Program-made: the position numbers and the translations under genes | Assembly: GCF_004363235.1 (NCBI RefSeq) | Contig: NZ_SNYW01000006.1 | Span: forward strand, 1-64,000 | DNA: 64,000 bases | DNA from: Dongia mobilis | Lineage (GTDB): Bacteria; Pseudomonadota; Alphaproteobacteria; Dongiales; Dongiaceae | Direction of reading: 5' to 3' | Notes under the pieces: generated by a model | What the model saw: the letters and a program-made list of their open reading frames with translations, nothing else | Told to the model about the DNA's origin: nothing | Databases searched by the model: none | Shown here: positions 1 to 12,857 of the stretch, piece by piece | Numbering within the stretch: the first letter of the stretch is position 1 | How the letters are laid out: each line of letters begins with the position of its first letter

Positions 1-1185
<1,185 letters not shown>

Positions 1186-1214
1186 GAGGCGAAAGGCCTA
1201 AAGGAATCCAGAAA

Positions 1215-1529
<315 letters not shown>

Positions 1530-1543
1530 GAGGAGGGGCACCT

Positions 1544-2236
1544 ATGCGAACCGGCCTCATCGCCCAGAAGCTGGGCATGACCCGAGTCTTCGCCGAAGAT
1601 GGCGCGCACGTGCCCGTGACCTTGCTGAAGGTCGCTGGTTGCCAGGTCATCGCGGTCCGAACCGAGGAAGCCAACGGCTACAACGCCGTGCAGCTTGGTC
1701 TCGACAAGGCGAAGGTGAAGAACGTCTCGAAGGCCCAGCGCGGCCACTTCGCGAAGGCGAAGGTCGAGCCGAAGAAGAAGATCGCGGAATTCCGCGTCGC
1801 CAAGGACGCGCTGCTCGAAGTGGGGGCCGAACTGACGGCCGACCATTTCGTCGCCGGCCAGTTCGTCGACGTCACCGGCACCACGATCGGCAAGGGCTTC
1901 GCGGGTTCCATGAAGCGCTGGAATTTCGGCGGCCTGCGCGCCAGCCACGGCGTCTCGGTCTCGCACCGCAGCCATGGTTCGACCGGTAACCGCCAGGATC
2001 CGGGCCGTACCTTCCCGGGCAAGAAGATGGCGGGCCATCTCGGCACCGAGCGGGTGACCACCCAGAACCTGAAGGTCGTCGCCACCGATCCGGCGCTCGG
2101 CATCGTCATGGTGAAGGGCGCCGTCCCGGGCCACGAGGGCTCCTATGTCCTCATCAAGGACGCCAAGAAGCGGCCGCTGCCGAAGGAGGCGCCGTTCCCG
2201 GCCGCCCTCAAGGCCAAGGCCGAAGCGGCGGAGTGA
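1544..2236 (+). CDS. rplC: 50S ribosomal protein L3
   Basis: The 230-residue protein starts [16 protein letters not shown], the standard L3 opening. It carries the central extension with [38 protein letters not shown] that reaches toward the peptidyl-transferase centre. The C terminus KAKAEAAE is slightly extended. An AGGAGGGG ribosome-binding site lies immediately upstream of the ATG. Confidence 0.98.
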   Translation: MRTGLIAQKLGMTRVFAEDGAHVPVTLLKVAGCQVIAVRTEEANGYNAVQLGLDKAKVKNVSKAQRGHFAKAKVEPKKKIAEFRVAKDALLEVGAELTADHFVAGQFVDVTGTTIGKGFAGSMKRWNFGGLRASHGVSVSHRSHGSTGNRQDPGRTFPGKKMAGHLGTERVTTQNLKVVATDPALGIVMVKGAVPGHEGSYVLIKDAKKRPLPKEAPFPAALKAKAEAAE

Positions 2237-2247
2237 GCGAGGAAATC

Positions 2248-2877
2248 ATGAAGCTCAAGGTCATCGACATCAACAACAAGCCGCAGGGCGAGATCGAGCT
2301 GGACGACACCACGTTCAACGACATCTTCGGCCGACCGGTGCGCAAGGACATCCTGGCCCGCGTGGTCAACTGGCAGCTGGCCAAGCGCCGTGCCGGCACC
2401 CACAAGACCAAGGAAATCGGCGACGTCTCCGGCACCACCAAGAAGCCGTATTCCCAGAAGGGAACCGGCCGCGCCCGCCAGGGCTCGCTGCGCTCGCCGC
2501 AGTTCCGTGGCGGTGCGACCATTTTCGGCCCCGTCGTGCGCAGCCATGCCCACGACCTGCCGAAGAAGGTCCGCACCCTCGGCCTCAAGACCGCCCTCTC
2601 GGCCAAGGCCAAGGAAGGCAAGCTGGTGGTCCTCGACGGCGTCGGCCCGGACGCCAAGACCAAGGACGTGGCGAAGAAGTTCGCCGCCCTCGGCTGGAAG
2701 TCGGTCCTGCTGATCGAAGGCAAGGCGGTGACCGAGGGCTTCGCCCGCGCCGCCCGCAACATCCCGCATGTGGATGTGCTGCCGCAGCAGGGCGCCAACG
2801 TCTATGACATCCTGCGCCGCGACACCCTGGTCCTGACCCGGGACGCCGTGCAGCACCTGGTGGAGCGCCTGAAATGA
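2248..2877 (+). CDS. rplD: 50S ribosomal protein L4
   Basis: L4 lines the peptide exit tunnel and, in enterobacteria, represses its own operon. The tunnel loop with GTGRARQGSLRSPQFRGG is clear. A GTG at 2233 would add MSEEI and overlap rplC. I chose the ATG at 2248 (209 residues, beginning MKLKVIDINN) because a GCGAGGA ribosome-binding site sits just ahead of it and the length fits the family better. The stop overlaps the start of rplW. Confidence 0.96.
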   Translation: MKLKVIDINNKPQGEIELDDTTFNDIFGRPVRKDILARVVNWQLAKRRAGTHKTKEIGDVSGTTKKPYSQKGTGRARQGSLRSPQFRGGATIFGPVVRSHAHDLPKKVRTLGLKTALSAKAKEGKLVVLDGVGPDAKTKDVAKKFAALGWKSVLLIEGKAVTEGFARAARNIPHVDVLPQQGANVYDILRRDTLVLTRDAVQHLVERLK

Positions 2878-3206
2878 GCCGCGCACGTAAGATGGAAAAG
2901 CCGGTGGTGACCCTCTCCGACGCTGCCAAGCTGGAGATCATCCGCCGCCCCCATGTGACCGAGAAGGCCACCATGGGGTCCGAGCACAACCAGGTCACCT
3001 TCCGCGTGCCGCTCGAGGCCAGCAAGCCGGAGATCAAGGCTGCGGTCGAGAGCGTGTTCAAGGTCAAGGTGACGGCCGTCAACACGATCCGTGTCGAGGG
3101 CAAGAGCAAGCTGTGGCGCGGCCGTCCGGGCAAGCGTCCTGATTTCAAGAAAGCGATCGTGACCCTCGCCGAGGGTTCCAAGATCGATGTGACGACGGGG
3201 ATCTAA
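2874..3206 (+). CDS. rplW: 50S ribosomal protein L23
   Basis: This is the 110-residue L23, which lies at the exit of the peptide tunnel and docks SRP and trigger factor. The family signature IIRRPHVTEKA is visible, followed by the NTIRVEGKSKLWRGRPGKRPDFKKAIVTL block. The ATG overlaps the rplD stop by 4 bases, implying translational coupling. The first about 15 residues are an extension beyond the core, and an internal ATG at 2892 is a possible alternative start. Confidence 0.97.
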   Translation: MSRARKMEKPVVTLSDAAKLEIIRRPHVTEKATMGSEHNQVTFRVPLEASKPEIKAAVESVFKVKVTAVNTIRVEGKSKLWRGRPGKRPDFKKAIVTLAEGSKIDVTTGI

Positions 3207-3209
3207 GCC

Positions 3210-4034
3210 ATGGCGTTGAAGACATTCAAGCCGACCTCCGCCGGTCGCCGCCAGCTGGTGATCGTCGATCGCGCCGAGCTGCACAAGGGCGATCCGGTGA
3301 AGGCCCTGACCGAGGGCCTGAAGAAGTCCGGCGGCCGCAACAATTACGGCCGCATCACCGCGTTCCGCACCGGCGGCGGCCACAAGCGCCGCTACCGCGT
3401 GGTGGACTTCAAGCGCCGCAAGTTCGACGTGCCGGCGACGGTCGAGCGCCTCGAATACGACCCGAACCGCACCGCCTTCATCGCCCTCATCCGCTACGAG
3501 GACGGCGAACTGGCCTACATCCTGGCACCGCAGCGCCTGAAGGCCGGCGACCAGGTGGTCTCGGGCGAGCGCGTCGACGTGAAGCCCGGCAATGCCATGC
3601 CGCTGAAGGCGATCCCGGTCGGCACCATCATCCACAATGTCGAGCTGAAGCCCGGCAAGGGTGGCCAGATGGCGCGTTCCGCCGGCACCTTCCTGCAGCT
3701 GGTCGGCCGCGACCAGGGCAACGCCCTGCTGCGCATGCCCTCCGGTGAAGTGCGCATGGTCAAGGCCGAGTGCATGGCGACCATCGGCGCCGTCTCGAAC
3801 CCGGACCAGCAGAACGTCTCGATCGGCAAGGCCGGTCGTGCCCGCCACATGGGCTACCGCCCGACCACGCGCGGTATCTCGATGAACCCGGTCGACCACC
3901 CGCATGGCGGTCGCACCAATGGCGGCCGCGCCTGGGTCACCCCCTGGGGCAAGCCGACCAAGGGCAAGAAGACTCGTCACAACAAGAAGACGGATGGCCT
4001 GATCGTGCGCCGCCGTCACGCAGCGAAGAAGTAA
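3210..4034 (+). CDS. rplB: 50S ribosomal protein L2
   Basis: The 274-residue protein has the L2 hallmarks: [16 protein letters not shown] at the start, the internal GGGHKRRYR block, and the C-terminal NPVDHPHGG with the conserved histidine needed for peptidyl-transferase centre assembly. It ends in a basic RRRHAAKK tail. It follows rplW after 3 bases. Confidence 0.98.
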   Translation: MALKTFKPTSAGRRQLVIVDRAELHKGDPVKALTEGLKKSGGRNNYGRITAFRTGGGHKRRYRVVDFKRRKFDVPATVERLEYDPNRTAFIALIRYEDGELAYILAPQRLKAGDQVVSGERVDVKPGNAMPLKAIPVGTIIHNVELKPGKGGQMARSAGTFLQLVGRDQGNALLRMPSGEVRMVKAECMATIGAVSNPDQQNVSIGKAGRARHMGYRPTTRGISMNPVDHPHGGRTNGGRAWVTPWGKPTKGKKTRHNKKTDGLIVRRRHAAKK

Positions 4035-4049
4035 GGAGGGCGACGGATA

Positions 4050-4328
4050 ATGGCTCGCTCCGTTTGGAAAGGTCCGTTCATCGACGGTTTTCTGCTGAAG
4101 AAGGCAGAGGCCGCCCGGGCGTCCGGCCGCAACGAGGTGATCAAGACCTGGTCGCGTCGTTCGACCATCCTGCCGCAATTCGTCGGCCTCACCTTCGGCG
4201 TCTATAACGGCCAGAAGTTCCTGCCGGTCCTCGTCACCGAGAACATGATCGGCCACAAGTTCGGCGAGTTCTCGCCGACCCGGAACTTCCCCGGCCATGC
4301 CGCCGACAAGAAGGCGAAGAGGGGCTGA
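4050..4328 (+). CDS. rpsS: 30S ribosomal protein S19
   Basis: The 92-residue protein starts [16 protein letters not shown] and contains the S19 core [26 protein letters not shown] plus [12 protein letters not shown]19 is a 30S head protein that pairs with S13. An AAGGAGGGCGACG ribosome-binding region precedes the ATG. Confidence 0.98.
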   Translation: MARSVWKGPFIDGFLLKKAEAARASGRNEVIKTWSRRSTILPQFVGLTFGVYNGQKFLPVLVTENMIGHKFGEFSPTRNFPGHAADKKAKRG

Positions 4329-4330
4329 CG

Positions 4331-4723
4331 ATGAGCAAGCAGAAGAAAGCCCGCACGCTGGGCGACAACGAGGCGAAGGCGATGCAGTCGGTGGTGCAGA
4401 CCACCCCGCGCAAGCTGAACCTCGTCGCCCAGATGATCCGCGGCCTCGACGCCCAGCCGGCGCTGGCGGCACTCACCTTCTCGAAGAAGCGCGCCGCCCA
4501 GGACGTCAAGAAGGTGCTGCAGGCGGCGATCGCCAATGCCGAGAACAACCATTCGCTCGACGTGGACCGGCTGTTCGTGGCCGAGGCCTTCGTCGGCAAC
4601 AGCTTCCGCCTGAAGCGCTTCCATGCCCGCGCCCGCGGCCGTGGCGTGCGCGTGGTGAAGCTGTGGAGCAACCTGACCGTAATCGTGCGCGAACGCGCCG
4701 AAGCAGCCGAGGAGGCAAAGTAA
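4331..4723 (+). CDS. rplV: 50S ribosomal protein L22
   Basis: The 130-residue L22 has the beta-hairpin region that lines the exit tunnel ([20 protein letters not shown]) and the N-terminal [15 protein letters not shown]. It follows rpsS by 2 bases and abuts rpsC. The last residues EAAEEAK form a short acidic tail. Confidence 0.98.
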   Translation: MSKQKKARTLGDNEAKAMQSVVQTTPRKLNLVAQMIRGLDAQPALAALTFSKKRAAQDVKKVLQAAIANAENNHSLDVDRLFVAEAFVGNSFRLKRFHARARGRGVRVVKLWSNLTVIVRERAEAAEEAK

Positions 4724-5431
4724 ATGGGTCAGAAAGTCAATCCGATCGGGCTGCGCGTCGGTATCAACCGCACCTGGGATTCGCGCTGGTTCGCGGACAG
4801 GGACTATGCCCAGCTCCTCCACGAGGACCTGAAGCTGAAGAAGTACCTGACCGAGCGCCTCAACCAGGCGGGCGTCGCCCGCGTGGTGATCGAGCGCCCG
4901 GCCAAGAAGGCGCGCGTCACCATTCACACCGCGCGCCCGGGTGTCGTCATCGGCAAGAAGGGCGCCGATATCGAGAAGCTGCGCGGCGACCTCTCCAAGA
5001 TGACCGGCTCGGAAGTGAGCCTCAACATCGTCGAGATCCGCAAGCCCGAGATCGATGCCAAGCTGATCGCCGACAACATCGCGCAGCAGCTCGAGCGCCG
5101 CGTCGCCTTCCGCCGCGCCATGAAGCGCGCCGTGCAGTCGGCCATGCGCCTTGGCGCGCTCGGTATCCGCATCAACTGCTCGGGCCGCCTCGGCGGCGCC
5201 GAAATCGCGCGCATGGAATGGTACCGCGAGGGCCGCGTGCCGCTGCATACGCTGCGCGCCGAGATCGATTTCGGCGAGGGTACCGCGAAGACCACCTATG
5301 GCACCTGCGGTGTCAAGGTGTGGGTGTTCAAGGGCGAGATCATGGCCCACGACCCGATGGCCATGGACAAGCGTGCCGTGGAGCATCAGGCCGGCGGCCA
5401 TCCGGGTGGCGGCGCCGAGCGCCGCGCCTGA
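4724..5431 (+). CDS. rpsC: 30S ribosomal protein S3
   Basis: S3 lies at the mRNA entry channel. The 235-residue sequence starts [16 protein letters not shown]. It contains the KH-domain GXXG-type segment [13 protein letters not shown] and the C-terminal block [31 protein letters not shown]. The start codon directly follows the rplV stop. Confidence 0.98.
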   Translation: MGQKVNPIGLRVGINRTWDSRWFADRDYAQLLHEDLKLKKYLTERLNQAGVARVVIERPAKKARVTIHTARPGVVIGKKGADIEKLRGDLSKMTGSEVSLNIVEIRKPEIDAKLIADNIAQQLERRVAFRRAMKRAVQSAMRLGALGIRINCSGRLGGAEIARMEWYREGRVPLHTLRAEIDFGEGTAKTTYGTCGVKVWVFKGEIMAHDPMAMDKRAVEHQAGGHPGGGAERRA

Positions 5432-5453
5432 TTGAGCGATAGGGAACAGTAAC

Positions 5454-5870
5454 ATGCTTTCTCCGAAGCGGACAAAGTTCAGGAAGGCCCACAAGGGCCG
5501 TGTCAAGGGCGTGGCCAAGGGTGGCTTCACGCTCGATTTCGGCGCCTTCGGCATGAAGGCGATGGAGCCCGGCCGCATCACCGCGCGCCAGATCGAGGCG
5601 GCCCGCCGTGCCATCACGCGCCACATGAAGCGCGTCGGCAAGGTGTGGATCCGCGTCTTTCCGGACGTGCCGGTCAGCCGCAAGCCGGCCGAAGTGCGCA
5701 TGGGCTCGGGCAAGGGCAGCCCGGAATACTGGGTGTGCCGCGTGAAGCCCGGCCGCATCATGTTCGAGATCGACGGCGTGCAGAAGCCGCTGGCCGAAGA
5801 GGCGTTCCGCCTGGCCGCAGCCAAGCTGCCGATCAAGACGCGTCTGGTGACGCGTATCGGCGACGAGTAA
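5454..5870 (+). CDS. rplP: 50S ribosomal protein L16
   Basis: The 138-residue L16 begins [16 protein letters not shown] and includes [28 protein letters not shown], the loop near the A site. The arginine hydroxylated by RoxA in E. coli lies in this region; whether it is modified here is unknown. The gene sits 22 bp after rpsC. Confidence 0.98.
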   Translation: MLSPKRTKFRKAHKGRVKGVAKGGFTLDFGAFGMKAMEPGRITARQIEAARRAITRHMKRVGKVWIRVFPDVPVSRKPAEVRMGSGKGSPEYWVCRVKPGRIMFEIDGVQKPLAEEAFRLAAAKLPIKTRLVTRIGDE

Positions 5871-5889
5871 GGACGAGGAGCCCGCAGTC

Positions 5890-6093
5890 ATGAAGGCGAA
5901 GGACATCGCACTGAAGACCGAGGACCAGCTCAAGGCGGACCTCGTCAATTTGAAGAAAGAGGCTTTCAACCTGCGCTTCCAGCGCGCGTCGGGCCAGCTC
6001 GAGAACACCGCGCGCGTGCGCACCGTTCGCCGCGACATCGCCCGCATCGAGACTTCCCTGCGCCAGAAGGCGCTGGTGAAGGCCTCGGCGTAA
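5890..6093 (+). CDS. rpmC: 50S ribosomal protein L29
   Basis: The 67-residue protein is almost all helical and shows the L29 pattern: [18 protein letters not shown], then [35 protein letters not shown]. It sits near the tunnel exit next to L23. It is placed between rplP and rpsQ as in other bacteria. Confidence 0.97.
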   Translation: MKAKDIALKTEDQLKADLVNLKKEAFNLRFQRASGQLENTARVRTVRRDIARIETSLRQKALVKASA

Positions 6094-6118
6094 CCGGCGG
6101 CAAGAGGAGACAAGAGAT

Positions 6119-6364
6119 ATGCCGAGGCGCGTCCTGCAAGGCACCGTGGTCAGCGACAAGACCGACAAGACCGTCACCGTCCTGGTTGAGCGTCGCGTCA
6201 TGCACCCGCTGTACAAGAAGATCATTCGCCGCTCCAAGCGCTATGCTGCGCATGACGAGGCGAACAAGCACAAGGTTGGCGACGTCGTATTCATCCGTGA
6301 ATGCGCGCCGATCTCCAAGACCAAGCGCTGGGAAGTGGTCGACGCTGCCACTGCCCAGGCGTAA
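6119..6364 (+). CDS. rpsQ: 30S ribosomal protein S17
   Basis: The 81-residue OB-fold protein starts [21 protein letters not shown] and includes [19 protein letters not shown] and [18 protein letters not shown]17 is a primary binder of 16S rRNA. An AGAGGAGA ribosome-binding site precedes the ATG. Confidence 0.98.
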   Translation: MPRRVLQGTVVSDKTDKTVTVLVERRVMHPLYKKIIRRSKRYAAHDEANKHKVGDVVFIRECAPISKTKRWEVVDAATAQA

Positions 6365-6408
6365 CCGACCATAACCAGCGCATTTTGTAACGAGAAGGAT
6401 CTCGAACC

Positions 6409-6777
6409 ATGATCCAGATGCAGACGAACCTGGATGTCGCCGATAATTCCGGCGCGCGCAGGGTGCAGTGCATCAAGGTGCTGGGCGGCTCGAAGCGCCG
6501 CACGGCCGAGGTCGGCGACGTTATCGTCGTGTCGATCAAGGAAGCCATTCCGCGCGGCAAGGTGAAGAAGGGCGACGTCCATCGCGCCGTCATCGTGCGC
6601 ACCGCCAAGGAAATCCGCCGCGGCGACGGCTCCGCCATCCGCTTCGACCGCAATGCCGCGGTGCTCATCAACAAGCAGGGCGAGCCGATCGGCACCCGCA
6701 TCTTCGGCCCGGTGACTCGCGAGCTGCGCGGCAAGAAGTTCATGAAGATCATCTCGCTCGCTCCCGAAGTGTTGTGA
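6409..6777 (+). CDS. rplN: 50S ribosomal protein L14
   Basis: The protein is 122 residues, the standard length. It begins [24 protein letters not shown] and has the L14 signature [31 protein letters not shown]14 forms part of the subunit interface and the docking site of RsfS. It follows rpsQ by a 44-bp gap. Confidence 0.98.
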   Translation: MIQMQTNLDVADNSGARRVQCIKVLGGSKRRTAEVGDVIVVSIKEAIPRGKVKKGDVHRAVIVRTAKEIRRGDGSAIRFDRNAAVLINKQGEPIGTRIFGPVTRELRGKKFMKIISLAPEVL

Positions 6778-6800
6778 GCGCGAGAGGCAAGGTGCTGAAA

Positions 6801-7118
6801 ATGGCAACGAAGCTGAAAGTCAAGAAGGGCGACAAGGTGGTTGTGATCACCGGTCGCGACAAGGGCAAGACCGGCGAGATCATCGAGGTCCAGCCGGCGC
6901 TCAACCGCGTCAAGGTTCGCGGCGTCAACATGGTCAAGCGTCACCAGAAGCAGACCATGCAGACCCAGGGCGGCATCATCGAGAAGGAGGCGGCGATCCA
7001 CGTCTCCAACATCGCCCATATCGACCCCAAGACGCAGAAGCCCACCCGCATCGGCTACCGGATGGAAGGCGAGAACAAGGTTCGTTTCGCCCGCGCCTCC
7101 GGCGAGAAGATTGATTGA
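6801..7118 (+). CDS. rplX: 50S ribosomal protein L24
   Basis: The 105-residue KOW-domain protein contains [22 protein letters not shown], the KOW motif of L24. L24 initiates 50S assembly. The frame stays open upstream into rplN, but the ATG at 6801 gives the family's start [11 protein letters not shown] and is the sensible choice. Confidence 0.97.
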   Translation: MATKLKVKKGDKVVVITGRDKGKTGEIIEVQPALNRVKVRGVNMVKRHQKQTMQTQGGIIEKEAAIHVSNIAHIDPKTQKPTRIGYRMEGENKVRFARASGEKID

Positions 7119-7132
7119 GGGAGCGAGAGACA

Positions 7133-7678
7133 ATGGCACGCACCCGTTTGCATGATCACTACGAGACGGTCGTCCGACCGGCGCTGATGAAGGAGTTCTC
7201 CTACAAGAACTCCATGGAAGTGCCGAAGATCGAGAAGATCGTCATCAACATGGGCGTCGGCGAGGCGACCGCGGACAGCAAGAAGATCAATGTCGCGGTT
7301 GAGGAACTGACCGCCATCTCCGGCCAGAAGCCGGTGGTGACCAAGGCGAGGAAGTCGATCGCGACCTACAAGCTGCGCGAGGGCATGTCGATCGGCGCCA
7401 AGGTGACCCTGCGCCGCGAACGCATGTACGAATTCCTCGACCGCCTGATCACCATCGCCCTGCCGCGCGTCCGCGACTTCCGCGGCGTCAACGGCAAGAG
7501 CTTCGACGGCCGCGGCAATTACGCGCTCGGCCTCAAGGAGCAGCTGGTGTTCCCGGAAATCGACTACGACAAGGTCGACAAGGTCCGCGGCATGGACATC
7601 ATCATCGTTACAACCGCCAAGACCGATGCTGAGGCCAAGGCGCTGCTGAAGGGCTTCCAGATGCCCTTCATCAATTGA
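7133..7678 (+). CDS. rplE: 50S ribosomal protein L5
   Basis: This is the 181-residue L5, which contacts 5S rRNA and P-site tRNA. It shows [25 protein letters not shown], and [34 protein letters not shown]. The ATG at 7133 (GGGAGCGAGAGACA ahead) is preferred over an upstream in-frame start at 7115 that overlaps rplX. Confidence 0.97.
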   Translation: MARTRLHDHYETVVRPALMKEFSYKNSMEVPKIEKIVINMGVGEATADSKKINVAVEELTAISGQKPVVTKARKSIATYKLREGMSIGAKVTLRRERMYEFLDRLITIALPRVRDFRGVNGKSFDGRGNYALGLKEQLVFPEIDYDKVDKVRGMDIIIVTTAKTDAEAKALLKGFQMPFIN

Positions 7679-7699
7679 GCCGGCCGGAGGATATGACAC

Positions 7700-8005
7700 A
7701 TGGCTAAGACAAGCTCCGTCGAGAAGAACAAGAAGCGCGAGAAGATGGCGAAGCAGTACGCTGCCCGCCGCGCCCGCCTGAAGGCCGTCGCCGACAACGA
7801 GGCGCTGCCGATGGAAGAGCGGTTCGCCGCGCGCCTGAAGCTCGCCGAACTGCCGCGCAACTCGTCGAAGGTGCGCATCCGCAACCGCTGCGAACTCACC
7901 GGCCGCCCCCGCGCGACCTATCGCAAATTCAAGCTGTCGCGCATCGCGTTGCGCGAGCTTGCCTCGACCGGCCAGATCCCTGGCATGGTCAAGTCGAGCT
8001 GGTAA
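7700..8005 (+). CDS. rpsN: 30S ribosomal protein S14 (zinc-independent type)
   Basis: The 101-residue form lacks the paired CXXC zinc motifs of the short type. It carries [35 protein letters not shown], the S14 signature. This is the zinc-independent version usual in proteobacteria, so S14 in this organism should not depend on zinc supply unless a second copy exists elsewhere. Confidence 0.97.
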   Translation: MAKTSSVEKNKKREKMAKQYAARRARLKAVADNEALPMEERFAARLKLAELPRNSSKVRIRNRCELTGRPRATYRKFKLSRIALRELASTGQIPGMVKSSW

Positions 8006-8018
8006 GGAGCAAGAGATC

Positions 8019-8414
8019 ATGGCAATGAACGATCCCTTGGGCGATCTCCTGACCCGCATCCGCAACGGCCAGAAGGCCCGGATGACCGCGGTCACCAGCC
8101 CAGCCTCCAGGCTCCGCGCCAACGTGCTCGAAGTGCTGAAGCGCGAGGGCTACATCCGCAACTACACCGTCGACCAGTCGACCCCGGGCGGCGAGATCAC
8201 CGTCGAGCTCAAGTATCACGAGGGTCAGCCCGTGATTCAGGAGATCGCGCGCGTCTCGAAGCCGGGCCGCCGGGTCTATTCCAAGATCGCCGACCTGCCG
8301 CGCTACTATAACGGCCTCGGTATCTCCATCCTGTCGACGCCCCGCGGCGTCCTCTCGGACAGCGAAGCGCGCACCCAGAACGTGGGTGGCGAAGTGCTGT
8401 GCCGGGTATTCTAA
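8019..8414 (+). CDS. rpsH: 30S ribosomal protein S8
   Basis: The 131-residue protein starts [18 protein letters not shown] and ends with the family block [34 protein letters not shown]8 binds the central domain of 16S rRNA and is the translational repressor of the spc operon in E. coli. An AAGGAGCAAGAGATC ribosome-binding site decides the ATG at 8019. Confidence 0.97.
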   Translation: MAMNDPLGDLLTRIRNGQKARMTAVTSPASRLRANVLEVLKREGYIRNYTVDQSTPGGEITVELKYHEGQPVIQEIARVSKPGRRVYSKIADLPRYYNGLGISILSTPRGVLSDSEARTQNVGGEVLCRVF

Positions 8415-8432
8415 GCGAGGAGGACCGAAGTC

Positions 8433-8966
8433 ATGTCTCGCGTTGGTAAGAACCCCGTCGCCCTGCCCCAGGGCGTCAGCATCGACCTCGCCGGCGGCCT
8501 GGCCACGGTGAAGGGCAAGCTGGGCGCCCTCAAGCTGCCGATCTCCAAGGAGGTCGAAGTGAAGGTGGACGGCGACAAGGTCTGGGTAAAGCCGCTTTCG
8601 GAATCGAAGCAGGCACGCATGAGCTGGGGTGCCACCAGGGCCAACCTCAGGAACATGGTCGAGGGCGTCTCCAAGGGCTTCACCAAGACCCTGGAGATCA
8701 ACGGCACGGGCTACCGTGCCGCCGTCCAGGGCAAGAACCTGCAGCTCAACCTCGGCTTCAGCCATGATGTCTCCTATCCGATCCCGGAAGGCATTACGGT
8801 GAAGTGCGAAAAGCCGACCACGATCGCCATCACCGGCATCGACAAGCAGATCGTCGGCCAGGTCGCCGCCGAGATCCGCGGCTATCGTCCGCCCGAACCC
8901 TACAAGGGCAAGGGCATCAAGTACGACACCGAGACCATCCTGCGTAAGGAAGGCAAGAAGAAGTAA
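8433..8966 (+). CDS. rplF: 50S ribosomal protein L6
   Basis: The 177-residue L6 begins [15 protein letters not shown]. Its two repeated L6 folds include [23 protein letters not shown] and [28 protein letters not shown] at the C terminus. It lies near the GTPase-associated centre of the 50S subunit. Confidence 0.98.
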   Translation: MSRVGKNPVALPQGVSIDLAGGLATVKGKLGALKLPISKEVEVKVDGDKVWVKPLSESKQARMSWGATRANLRNMVEGVSKGFTKTLEINGTGYRAAVQGKNLQLNLGFSHDVSYPIPEGITVKCEKPTTIAITGIDKQIVGQVAAEIRGYRPPEPYKGKGIKYDTETILRKEGKKK

Positions 8967-8975
8967 GGGCTGGAC

Positions 8976-9338
8976 ATGTCGAAAGCGAAAGAACTTTTCG
9001 AGCGCCGCAAGGCGCGGGTCCGGACCCAGATCCGGAAAAAGGTTGTCGGACGGCCGCGCCTGTCGGTGTTCCGTTCGAGCCTGCACATCTATGCGCAGAT
9101 CATCGATGACGTTAACGGCACGACGATCGCAGCCGCCTCGACGGTCGACAAGGACCTCAAGGGCAAGCTGAAGACCGGCGCCAATGTCGACGCCGCCAAG
9201 GCGGTCGGCAAGCTGATCGCCGAGCGCGCCGTCTCCAAGGGCGTCAAGGAAGTCGTCTTCGATCGCGGCGGCTACATTTATCACGGTCGGGTCAAGGCCC
9301 TGGCCGACGCGGCCCGTGAAGGCGGGCTGTCGTTCTAA
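8976..9338 (+). CDS. rplR: 50S ribosomal protein L18
   Basis: The 120-residue protein binds 5S rRNA. It contains [20 protein letters not shown] and the C-terminal [26 protein letters not shown] typical of L18. It sits 9 bp after rplF. Confidence 0.98.
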   Translation: MSKAKELFERRKARVRTQIRKKVVGRPRLSVFRSSLHIYAQIIDDVNGTTIAAASTVDKDLKGKLKTGANVDAAKAVGKLIAERAVSKGVKEVVFDRGGYIYHGRVKALADAAREGGLSF

Positions 9339-9353
9339 GGAAGGGATCTGACA

Positions 9354-9923
9354 ATGGCTAAACCAGCGAAGAGCGAGCGCCGTGACCGCGAGCGCCGTGA
9401 GCGTGAGGCCGAGCCGGAGCTGATCGAGAAGCTCGTCGGCATCAACCGCGTCGCCAAGGTGGTGAAGGGCGGCAAGCGCTTCGGTTTCGCGGCGATCGTC
9501 GTGGTGGGCGACGGCAAGGGCCGCGTCGGCCACGGCGCCGGCAAGGCGCGCGAGGTCCCGGAAGCGATCCGCAAGGCGACCGAGCATGCCAAGCGCGGCA
9601 TGATCCGCGTGCCGCTGCGCGAGGGCCGCACGCTGCATCATGACGTCACCGGCCATTTCGGCGCCGGCCGCGTCGTGCTGCGCGCCGCCGATCCCGGTAC
9701 CGGCATCATCGCCGGCGGTCCGGTCCGTGCCATCTTCGAGGCGCTCGGCGTCAATGACGTCGTCGCCAAGTCGGTCGGCACCTCCAACCCGCACAACATG
9801 ATCCGCGCCGCGTTCGATGCGCTCAATCACTGCTCCTCGCCCCGCTCCGTGGCCTCGCGCCGCGGCAAGAAGGTGAGCGACGTGATCGGCCGCAAGGACG
9901 CCGCCGCCGAAGCCCGCGAATAA
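9354..9923 (+). CDS. rpsE: 30S ribosomal protein S5
   Basis: The 189-residue S5 has the dsRBD-like N domain ([40 protein letters not shown]) and the C domain ([33 protein letters not shown]). S5 helps decoding fidelity and mRNA helicase activity. The highly charged first 20 residues are a moderate extension. Confidence 0.98.
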   Translation: MAKPAKSERRDRERREREAEPELIEKLVGINRVAKVVKGGKRFGFAAIVVVGDGKGRVGHGAGKAREVPEAIRKATEHAKRGMIRVPLREGRTLHHDVTGHFGAGRVVLRAADPGTGIIAGGPVRAIFEALGVNDVVAKSVGTSNPHNMIRAAFDALNHCSSPRSVASRRGKKVSDVIGRKDAAAEARE

Positions 9924-9944
9924 CGGGCTGGAGGGAGAGAGAAC

Positions 9945-10130
9945 ATGGCTGGCAAAGTCAAGATCACCCAGACCGGCAGCCCTATCGGCCGCCCCGCCGA
10001 GCAGCGGGCGACGCTGAAGGCGCTGGGTCTCGACAAGATGAACCGTTCGAACGTGGTCGAGGACACGCCGTCGATCCGCGGCATGCTGCGCAAGGTGCAG
10101 CACCTCATCGCCATCGAACCGGCGAAGTAA
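9945..10130 (+). CDS. rpmD: 50S ribosomal protein L30
   Basis: The small 61-residue protein has the L30 pattern KITQTGSPIGRPAEQRATLKALGLDKMNRSNVVEDTPSIRGMLRKVQHLI. It lies between rpsE and rplO as expected, with a GGAGGGAGAGA ribosome-binding site. Confidence 0.97.
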   Translation: MAGKVKITQTGSPIGRPAEQRATLKALGLDKMNRSNVVEDTPSIRGMLRKVQHLIAIEPAK

Positions 10131-10142
10131 GGATTAGAAACC

Positions 10143-10640
10143 ATGAAGCTGCACCAGCTTTCCGATAATCCGGGTGCGCGCAAGAAGCGCATCCGCGTCG
10201 GCCGCGGCATCGGCTCGACCAAGGGCAAGACCGCCGGCGTCGGCGGCAAGGGCCAGCACGGTCGTTCCGGCGTCGCCATCAACGGCTTCGAGGGCGGCCA
10301 GATGCCGCTCTACCGCCGCCTGCCGAAGCGCGGTTTCAACAACATCTTCCGTCTCGACTTCTCGGAGGTGAACCTGGGTGCGCTGCAGGCCGCGATCGAG
10401 GCCAAGCGCCTCGATGCCTCGAAGCCGATCAACGGCAAGGTGCTGAAGGCCGCCGGCCTGATCGGCCGCGTGCGCGACGGCGTGCGCCTGCTGGGCAAGG
10501 GCGAACTGAAGAGCAAGATCGACATCACCGTGGTCGGCGCTACCAAATCGGCGATCGCCGCGGTCGAGAAGGCCGGTGGCAAGGTGACCGTGAAGGCGCC
10601 GAAGAAGGTCAAGCCCGAGGGCGAAGCCGCCCAGGCCTGA
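10143..10640 (+). CDS. rplO: 50S ribosomal protein L15
   Basis: The 165-residue L15 starts [22 protein letters not shown] and has the glycine/arginine-rich N-terminal arm ([16 protein letters not shown]) and [15 protein letters not shown]. It is the last ribosomal gene before secY; a perfect hairpin follows it. Confidence 0.97.
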   Translation: MKLHQLSDNPGARKKRIRVGRGIGSTKGKTAGVGGKGQHGRSGVAINGFEGGQMPLYRRLPKRGFNNIFRLDFSEVNLGALQAAIEAKRLDASKPINGKVLKAAGLIGRVRDGVRLLGKGELKSKIDITVVGATKSAIAAVEKAGGKVTVKAPKKVKPEGEAAQA

Positions 10641-10656
10641 GCCGGTATCGACAAAA

Positions 10657-10685
10657 TCAGGCCCCGGATGCTCTCCGGGGCCTGA
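10657..10685. terminator. Perfect 12-bp hairpin between rplO and secY
   Basis: TCAGGCCCCGGA and TCCGGGGCCTGA pair perfectly around the 5-base loop TGCTC. Downstream on the plus strand there is no T-tract, but AAAA precedes the hairpin. On the minus strand the hairpin is therefore followed by TTTTGT, like an intrinsic terminator. It may be a partial terminator, an mRNA stabiliser or an attenuator that sets the secY level. Confidence 0.55.
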
Positions 10686-10756
10686 AATGTTGAGAGGCGC
10701 TAACCATATTACCGCGTACTGCCGATTTCCCGGCGATCTGGCCCGAAGGGTGAACG

Positions 10757-12099
<1,343 letters not shown>

Positions 12100-12103
<4 letters not shown>

Positions 12104-12771
12104 TGAAGCTTATCCTGCTGGGCCCGCCGGGGGCGGGGAAGGGGACCCAGGCCAAGCGCCTGACCGACAATCACGGCCTGGTTCAGCTCTCAACCGGCGA
12201 CATGCTGCGGGCGGAAGTGGCCTCGGGCTCGGCGCTGGGGCAACAGGCGAAGAAGGTCATGGAGGCCGGCCAGCTGATGCCGGACGACATCATCGTCGGC
12301 ATGATCGAGAGCCGCATGGCGCAGCCGGATTGCAAGGGCGGCTTCGTGCTGGACGGCTTTCCGCGCACCGAAGGCCAGGCGGCGGCGCTGGACGCCATGC
12401 TGCGCCGGCACGGCGCGGCGATCGACGCCGTGATCGAACTGGCGGTGGACGAGGCGGCGCTGGTCGAGCGCATTTCCGGGCGCTATGCCTGCGCCAAATG
12501 CGGCGCCGGCTATCACGACACCTTCCAGAAGCCCAAGGTTCCGGGCGTGTGCGATTCCTGCGGTGGCACCGAGTTCACCCGGCGCAAGGATGACAATGCC
12601 GAAACGGTCAAGGCACGGCTGGTTGCCTATCGCGAGCAGACTGCCCCGATTCTGCCCTTCTATCGGGGCAAGGGGCTGCTGCACCAGGTGGACGGCATGG
12701 CCGATCTTGATGAAGTCACCACGGCGATCGAGCAGGTGTTGCGTGTGGTCAAGGCCAAGGCATTGACCTGA
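12100..12771 (+). CDS. adk: Adenylate kinase with Cys4 zinc lid
   Basis: The 223-residue enzyme interconverts ATP + AMP and 2 ADP. The P-loop GPPGAGKGTQA is at residues 7-17, and the DGFPRT motif is in the NMP-binding region. The long LID carries CAKC and CDSC pairs around residues 129-153, predicting a structural zinc. The secY-adk pairing is conserved. Whether zinc is bound is inferred from the four cysteines. Confidence 0.97.
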
Positions 12772-12819
12772 AAGGATAAAACGAATCGCCGCAGAGTCGG
12801 AAAAGTGGCGGTTCGGTGG

Positions 12820-12847
12820 TTGACGGGCGGGCGATTCGCCATATAAT
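12820..12847 (+). promoter_or_regulatory. Sigma-70-type promoter upstream of rpsM
   Basis: A -35 box TTGACG (12820-12825) is followed by 16 bases and a perfect TATAAT (12842-12847). The start point should be near 12854, giving a leader of about 100 bases to rpsM. This would make rpsM-rpsK-rpoA-rplQ a separately promoted unit. Confidence 0.7.
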
Positions 12848-12857
12848 GCGCGCCTTC

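Noticed and set aside
7989-10103. 704-codon minus-strand frame across rpsH-rpmD
   Set aside because: It covers six ribosomal protein genes on the opposite strand. A long open frame is expected from the third-position GC bias.
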